Part shown: in pieces, positions 59,280 through 64,000 of the stretch
How the letters are laid out: every line of letters begins with the position of its first letter
How positions within the stretch are numbered: position 1 is the stretch's first letter
Assembly: GCA_025175895.1 (NCBI GenBank)
Contig: CM045989.1
Location: forward strand, 22,623,928 to 22,687,927
DNA from: Wurfbainia villosa
Lineage: Eukaryota > Streptophyta > Magnoliopsida > Zingiberales > Zingiberaceae
DNA: 64,000 bases
Reading direction: 5' to 3'
Notes under the pieces: model-generated
Database searches by the model: none
Told to the model about the DNA's origin: nothing
What the model saw: the letters and a program-made list of their open reading frames with translations, nothing else
Made by a program: the position numbers and the translations under genes

Positions 59280-59625
59280 GATTGTCATGGAAAAGTCCAA
59301 GTCTTGAGTACTTGGCAATTGGAAAGTCCAAGTGGGACACTTGGCAATGTGAAAGTCCAAATCATGGGTATTTGGCATGGAAAGTCCAAGCATGGGTCTT
59401 GGCAAGGGAAAGTCCAAGCTTGAGTCTTGGAAATTGGAAAGTCCAACATGGGTTGGCAAGGAAAGTCCAAGTCATGGGTACTTGGCAATTGGGAAGTCCA
59501 AGGGTTGATATTGGTAGCGTAAAGTCCAAGCAGTAGTATTGGCAGCATAAGTCCAATGGTTTGACGATGTTAAGTCCAAGCGGTAGTCTTGGCAGCGTAA
59601 GCCCAATGTGCCTTGGCAGTGTAGA
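59280..59625 (+). repeat. AAGTCCAAG tandem repeats in the SIRE LTR
   Basis: About ten units of roughly 30-38 bp, each with AAGTCCAAG and, in most, TTGGCAA or TTGGCAG. The overlapping open frames on both strands come from the repeat, not from genes. Confidence 0.9.
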
Positions 59626-59819
59626 CCAGCTTAGCATGACAATAGCCGATAGAAGCACTTGAAGGCTAATGTATGGATGAACAAGTCATGGATGACTTGG
59701 AGGAATTCGATAGGTGTGAGGCTAACGGAGGTGGCTAAAAGACTTAGGTCTAGGCTAAGGGTGGTCTAGCAAGTATGAGGGCATCATACTTGGGGTTAAA
59801 CCTCATGGTTGAGGTTATA

Positions 59820-60175
59820 AGTCGACTGGTCTTTGGACCAGTCGATTGGTCAAGTGTTTTAACACTTGGTAGCTGAGTTGACTCATGGCAGTCGACTGAG
59901 ATTATGGCCAGTCGAACTACTCGGAGTCGACTGGTGTTCGACTACAGGAAATGGCCTGGCAGTCGACTGCCAAAATTGGGCAGTCTAGTTGAGATTGCGG
60001 GAGCAGAATGCTCGATAGTCGACTAGTCAGTCGCCTACTGCCTCGGCAGTCAACTGTTGGGTAATGACAGTTGAGTGTTAGTGTATCCGTTGGCTTGAAT
60101 GCCGATGTGGATTAAGTCCGTTGTGAAACAACGGTACTATTGACAGTCGACTGGGGCCTTATGGTAGTCAACTGC
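59820..60175 (+). repeat. CAGTCGACTG cluster in the SIRE LTR
   Basis: At least ten copies or one-base variants of CAGTCGACTG or AGTCGACTGG, at irregular spacing. Same motif as in the CACTA 3' regions and the other SIRE-like LTRs. Confidence 0.9.
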
Positions 60176-60999
60176 CAAGCGAAAATTCAGGTCGCGATGA
60201 GGCTTAAAAGGAGCTCGACGGGAGGGATTTCAGCAGTGATTTTGAAGTAATTTCTAAGGCATTTTTGAGGCAATTTGCTGGTGCAAATCAGTGTCTTCAA
60301 TCACGGTTCAAGTAATCAACAAGCAAACATTCAAAGCAATAGTTGTAAAGTTTTCTTTACGTTGTTTTGTGTTTTTCATTTCTATTTGCTTGTTTATTAT
60401 GTGTATTACTTTTGTAATCGTTGTAAGAGGTTTTTTTGCCTCTGACTTGTTGTCGAGAAGGAGTGTTTGTGATTATTAGTGGTGTTTGACATCGCTAGTG
60501 TAACGCCCGCAAAATTTCTAGAAATTTTATAAGAATTTTTGCATGATCATATGGGCTTTATGTGGGCTCTTTCAAAAATAAAAGAAAATAGAGCCAAAAA
60601 GGGATGCATGGCCCAGGGTTTGAACCCTAAACCTCCAAGTAGATAACTAAACCTTAGGATGCATCCAATAACCAGAAGCCCAACAAGGTTGTGCTATTAG
60701 AAGGGTATGGGAAATGATAGATTAGGGTAAGGGAGGCTAAGGGACACTTTCAATTGAATAAATAGGACTATGAGGAGACAAGAGAACCCAAGTTGGCATT
60801 CTCCTCTTCCTCTTCTTCTTCCTCATTGAATCCCTAGCTCCCCCTTCTCCCATTTCCAAAAACCAACTAAGCAAGAAGAGGGCTCTAGTCTTGGCATCAC
60901 ATAGGGTATTTTCTACTACTAAACAAGCGAAAGGATGTAAGTATCCCATCACCTGTAGTACAAGTTGTTTCGGTTGATAGTTGCTTAAAATTTGAAACT

Positions 61000-61450
61000 C
61001 TCGGCCAAGACTCCTTCATGCTTCTAATGATTTTTTCCATGCCATGTTTTGTATGAATATGATGATAATATGTTGATAGCTAGGTTTGATTTGAGTGTTT
61101 GATCCCAAGGCCCCTTGAAACTTTCGGCCAAGACCCATATATGATCCTAATGGTCTTCCATGCTATGATCTATATGTTTCCATGCCATGTTTTGTATGTA
61201 GATGAAGATGACATGATGATTGCTAGGTTTGGTTTGAGTATTTGATCCCAAGGCCCCTTGAATCTTTCGGCCAAGACCTATATATGCTCCTAATGGTCTT
61301 CCATGCTATGATCTATATGTTTCCATGCCATGTTTTGTATGTAGATGAAGATAATATGTTGATAGCTAGGCTTGATTTGAGTGGTTGATCCCAAAGCCCC
61401 CTTGAAACTTTTGGCCAAGTCCTAGTTGTGCTCCTAATGGTCTTTCATGC
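61000..61450 (+). repeat. About 143-bp tandem repeats, three units
   Basis: Units start near GATCCCAAGGCCCC at 61101, 61244 and 61387; each has a CTTTCGGCCAAG-type box, TGGTCTTCCATGC and ATGATCTATATG. A partial unit precedes and another follows. Confidence 0.85.
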
Positions 61451-61724
61451 CATGATCTATATGTAATGGATGTTAACATGTGGTTAGTTAAATCTTGTAC
61501 AAGTTGTGTAGGGGTTAAATTCTTAAGAACCCTCCCTTAGGGTTTCGGCCAACCCATGTTCATGCCCTCTAATAATCCTCCATGCCATGCTACATGTATA
61601 TAAGATGTTAATATGATGTTAGTTAGACTTTATAATAATCCTCCATGCCATGCTACATGTATATAATATGTTAATATGATGTTAGTTAGACTTTATGATA
61701 GCATGATTGGTTTAGGTCACTACC

Positions 61725-61895
61725 TTATGTCCATGTTAATTGTATGAATGTATGATTATGTTATGCTCATTGCCATGTTAATTGTATGAATGTATGATTA
61801 TGTTATGCTCATTGCCATGTTAATTGTATGAATGTATGATTATTATGCTCATTGCCATGTTAATTGTATGAATGTATGATTATGTTATGCTCATT
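61725..61895 (+). repeat. About 42-bp tandem repeats, four units
   Basis: CATGTTAATTGTATGAATG followed by TATGATTATGTTATGCTCATTGC, four near-identical copies; one has a 3-base gap. Confidence 0.95.
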
Positions 61896-62444
61896 GCATC
61901 ATGATGAACAAGTATGTATGATGAAATTACCTAAGAGATGATTCTCTAAGAGCACTCTTTATGTTATGAAAAGAAATATGAAATGTTATGAAGAAGGAAC
62001 ATGATATGCTATGATAAGGAACATGATATGTTATGAAAATAAATATGATATGTTATGAAGAAGGAACATGATATGTTATTTTACTTTATGCATGACTTGT
62101 ATCGGACCCTAACAAGGTCCAAGGGATGGGCCCTACGTGCCCCTAGGTGACGGTCATAGTACAAACCTAGTACGGGATGGGCTCCTAAGTTGCCCTAGGC
62201 CGAAGGACATAGTACGGGCCTAGGATGAGCTTCTATGTTATGATTGCCCCTAGGTCGATGGACATAGTATGGGCCTAGTAACCTAGTAGGTTCGGGATTA
62301 GCTACCTCGGGTCTATTTAGGGATGTGCGCAATGATGATGATGAATGTGGTACAATGTCGGGCCCAATATGTTGAGATTATGTTTAAGTATCTATAAAAT
62401 ATATGTTTTCAAAGAGCATCTTGCATATACTCCTTTTCATGTCT

Positions 62445-62600
62445 ATGTGATTATGATGTTTATATGAATGCTAAGCTTATATGTTCTTGAATGTTTATAT
62501 GAATGCTATGCTTATATGTTCTTGAATGTTTATATGAATGCTATGCTTATATGTTCTTGAATGTTTATATGTATGCTATGCTTATATGTTCTTAAATTAT
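62445..62600 (+). repeat. About 48-bp tandem repeats, three to four units
   Basis: Units of CTTATATGTTCTTGAATG joined to TTTATATGAATGCTATG, nearly identical, near the 3' part of the solo LTR. Confidence 0.9.
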
Positions 62601-63301
62601 CATGTCACTACTCTAGGTCTAATTCTTGATGTATGACTTTTGTGAGTAGGAAAGGATCTTACTAAGCCTATGTGCTTATAGTTTCATGTTCCCTTGTACT
62701 GCAGATAAGGGTAAAGAATGGCTAAGCTAAAGGGAGCAGCAGGAGGGGCAAAGTGTGTGTGGTAGTGGCTTGGTGGAGGAGATCTGTTTATATTCCAAGA
62801 CTTATGTATGTTTCCCTTTAAGTTTTGCATGTTAGTTGTTAAGAGTCGAACTCTACTTGATGATGAATGGTAGCTACTTAGTGTCCTTTAAGTTGATTAT
62901 CATGAACTTGAACTAAGTACTTATGAGATGATTATGCATGCTCTATGTTTCATGCCTTATGTGTTAAAAAGAAAAAAAAGAAGAAGTCTAAAGTCTTCCA
63001 CTGTAAATGCATGTAGTCTTCCGCTGTAGATGTATGTATGTATGATCGCGTCGCGCCGCCTTTAAAAAGGGCGGGCGTGACACCTAGGGCTCATTCGAGC
63101 CCAACCCGTGGATTAGGAACCCTAAGGTTATGAACCATGTTATATCGCTTGTATTTATGATTGTGTTTGTGTCTTTATGTTTGTTATTACTATTGTATAC
63201 ATTCCACTGCACATAACAAATTGTAGCAAGCACGATCGATTTCCATCGTCAAATGAACGCGCTATTCACCCCCCTCTAGCGGTCACCAACGTTCCTACAA
63301 T

Positions 63302-63313
63302 TGGTATCAGAGC
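63302..63313 (+). other. Primer-binding site of the SIRE element
   Basis: TGGTATCAGAGC two bases after the LTR end CCTACA; initiator-Met tRNA type, as in the other SIRE-like element. Confidence 0.95.
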
Positions 63314-63364
63314 TAGGAGCTCTTCACCGGCTTCACATCCGAGGGAGCGTGCTAGAGGGGCAAG

Positions 63365-64000
63365 ATGGATCTTCAAGAGAGATTGGGCGATGACATAGCA
63401 ATTCCACCCGCCTTCGACCGCGAAGATTTCGCATATTGGAAAGGTAGGATGGAATATTTCCTAATGTTCAATATAGAAAATTGATTTGCCATGATTATAG
63501 GATTCGATGCTCCGAGGGGAAAGAATGGAGAAATCCTCAAGATGAAGAGGTGGACCGAGGAGCAACAACAAAAATTTGAGACAACCGTTAAGGTAATAAA
63601 AATGTTAGTAAATTTGATACCTAACGACATTTTGTCAAGATTAGGAAGTTATAGGGATGCTAAGGAGTTGTGGAACAAGTTGGTCAAGTTCCATGAAAAT
63701 CCCGAACCGGTCCAAGAAGACTTGGAAGAGGAAGAATCATCCTCATCCTCCCAAGCTCAAGAAGAAGAAAGAACATCATCCTCATCCCAAGAGCTAGAGG
63801 ATTCAGAGGTTGATAGAGAATCAACATCCGGATCGGAAGAGGTGGAAGTGGTAGAAGAGGTCTCTACCTCTAGGATTGAGGGGGAGGAGAGACAATCCAC
63901 TCCGAAGCGTCAAGAAGAAGAGGAGGCTCACAATTCCACCACCACCCTAGGTAACTCGAGCATTTCAATTAAAAATAAAAATCATATTATATGCTTTGAG
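63365..64000 (+). pseudogene. SIRE-type Copia gag, N-terminal part, one in-frame stop
   Basis: ATG at 63365. The frame reads MDLQERLGDD, FDREDFAYWKGRMEYFL, then a TGA at 63482-63484 (codon 40), then continues without another stop to the window end. Recognisable gag blocks: MKRWTEEQQQKFE, LIPNDILSRLGSYRDAKELW. A Ser/Glu-rich low-complexity stretch follows (about 63720-63930). The rest of gag and all of pol lie outside. The stop falls at the same alignment position as in the gag at 43317. Confidence 0.9.

Larger units (their letters stand above)
60499..63082 (+). mobile_element. Solo LTR of a Ty3-type element, family C
   Basis: TGTAACGCCCGC...GGGCGTGACA, flanked by GCTAG (60494-60498) and CCTAG (63083-63087), a TSD with one mismatch. 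The termini match the other Ty3-type LTRs here, the middle does not. It contains three repeat blocks, listed separately. No coding region. Confidence 0.88.
47556..64000 (+). mobile_element. SIRE-type Copia element, 5' LTR (nested) and gag, continues past the window
   Basis: The LTR starts TTGGTGCAATTGACC (about 47555-47556) and ends CCTACA at 63299. Primer site TGGTATCAGAGC is at 63302-63313 and gag starts at 63365. Removing the Ty3 element (47615-59247) and the solo LTR (60499-63082) with one TSD copy each leaves an LTR of about 1.5 kb, normal for SIRE. The rejoined edges read through: GAGAGATATTTT joins GATGTTCGAC, and GACATCGCTAG joins GGCTCATTCG. Its 3' LTR and TSD are outside the window. 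Confidence 0.92.

Noticed and set aside
59214..59658. Several overlapping 80-98 codon frames on both strands
   Set aside because: Translations of the AAGTCCAAG tandem repeats in the SIRE LTR.
63302..63313. TGGTATCAGAGC motifs as tRNA gene fragments
   Set aside because: Each lies a few bases from an LTR end and only matches the tRNA 3' end, so they are primer-binding sites.

Overview
The window is nuclear DNA of a flowering plant. It holds one apparently intact host gene and about 60 kb of nested transposable elements. The gene is of a plant-only family (RTM2-like small-HSP/membrane protein), and the elements (SIRE-type Copia, Athila/Tat and Tekay-like Ty3 elements, CACTA/En-Spm, TIR-MULE, TRIM) are typical of plant intergenic DNA. 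The species cannot be fixed from the sequence; a repeat-rich monocot is a guess.

Layout. (1) 554-1662, minus: a two-exon RTM2-like gene. (2) 2879-38194, minus: one Athila/Tat-like Ty3 element with 1.6-kb LTRs and a perfect 5-bp target-site duplication (TSD, CTTAT). It has been enlarged from about 7.8 kb to 35 kb by later insertions: a fold-back MULE (4500-6162), a Ty3-type solo LTR (6793-9440), a TRIM (10362-12167) that holds a Copia solo LTR (10874-11965), CACTA-1 (12845-22358) that holds a Copia solo LTR (18586-19666), CACTA-2 (24442-32759, head-to-head with CACTA-1), and a Ty3-type solo LTR (34115-37647) inside its 5' LTR. (3) About 38363-38787: a truncated Copia LTR. (4) About 38788-47555: a second Athila/Tat element, plus strand, with a complete gag-only SIRE-like element (39667-44845, minus) inside its LTR. 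(5) From about 47556 to beyond the window end: a SIRE-type Copia element, plus strand. Its 5' LTR is split by a complete 11.6-kb Ty3 element (47615-59247, minus) and by a solo LTR (60499-63082). Its gag begins at 63365 and runs off the window.

Nearly every insertion was closed by reading both ends and finding a matching TSD of the length expected for its class (5 bp for LTR elements, 3 bp for CACTA, 9 bp for MULE). The relative order of events can therefore be read with little ambiguity. No element here looks autonomous: the transposases carry stops and frameshifts, the Athila and small SIRE elements lack pol, and the Ty3 pol is decayed although its two LTRs are almost the same.

The least expected signals are: a palindrome family (core CAGTCGACTG) shared by SIRE-type LTRs and by the 3' subterminal regions of both CACTA elements; an in-frame TGA at the same codon of two different SIRE gag genes; a fold-back MULE whose centre is an array of about 91-bp repeats rich in small palindromes; a dead Ty3 element with nearly identical LTRs; and a 39-residue triple repeat between the HSP20 domain and the membrane anchor of the host gene.
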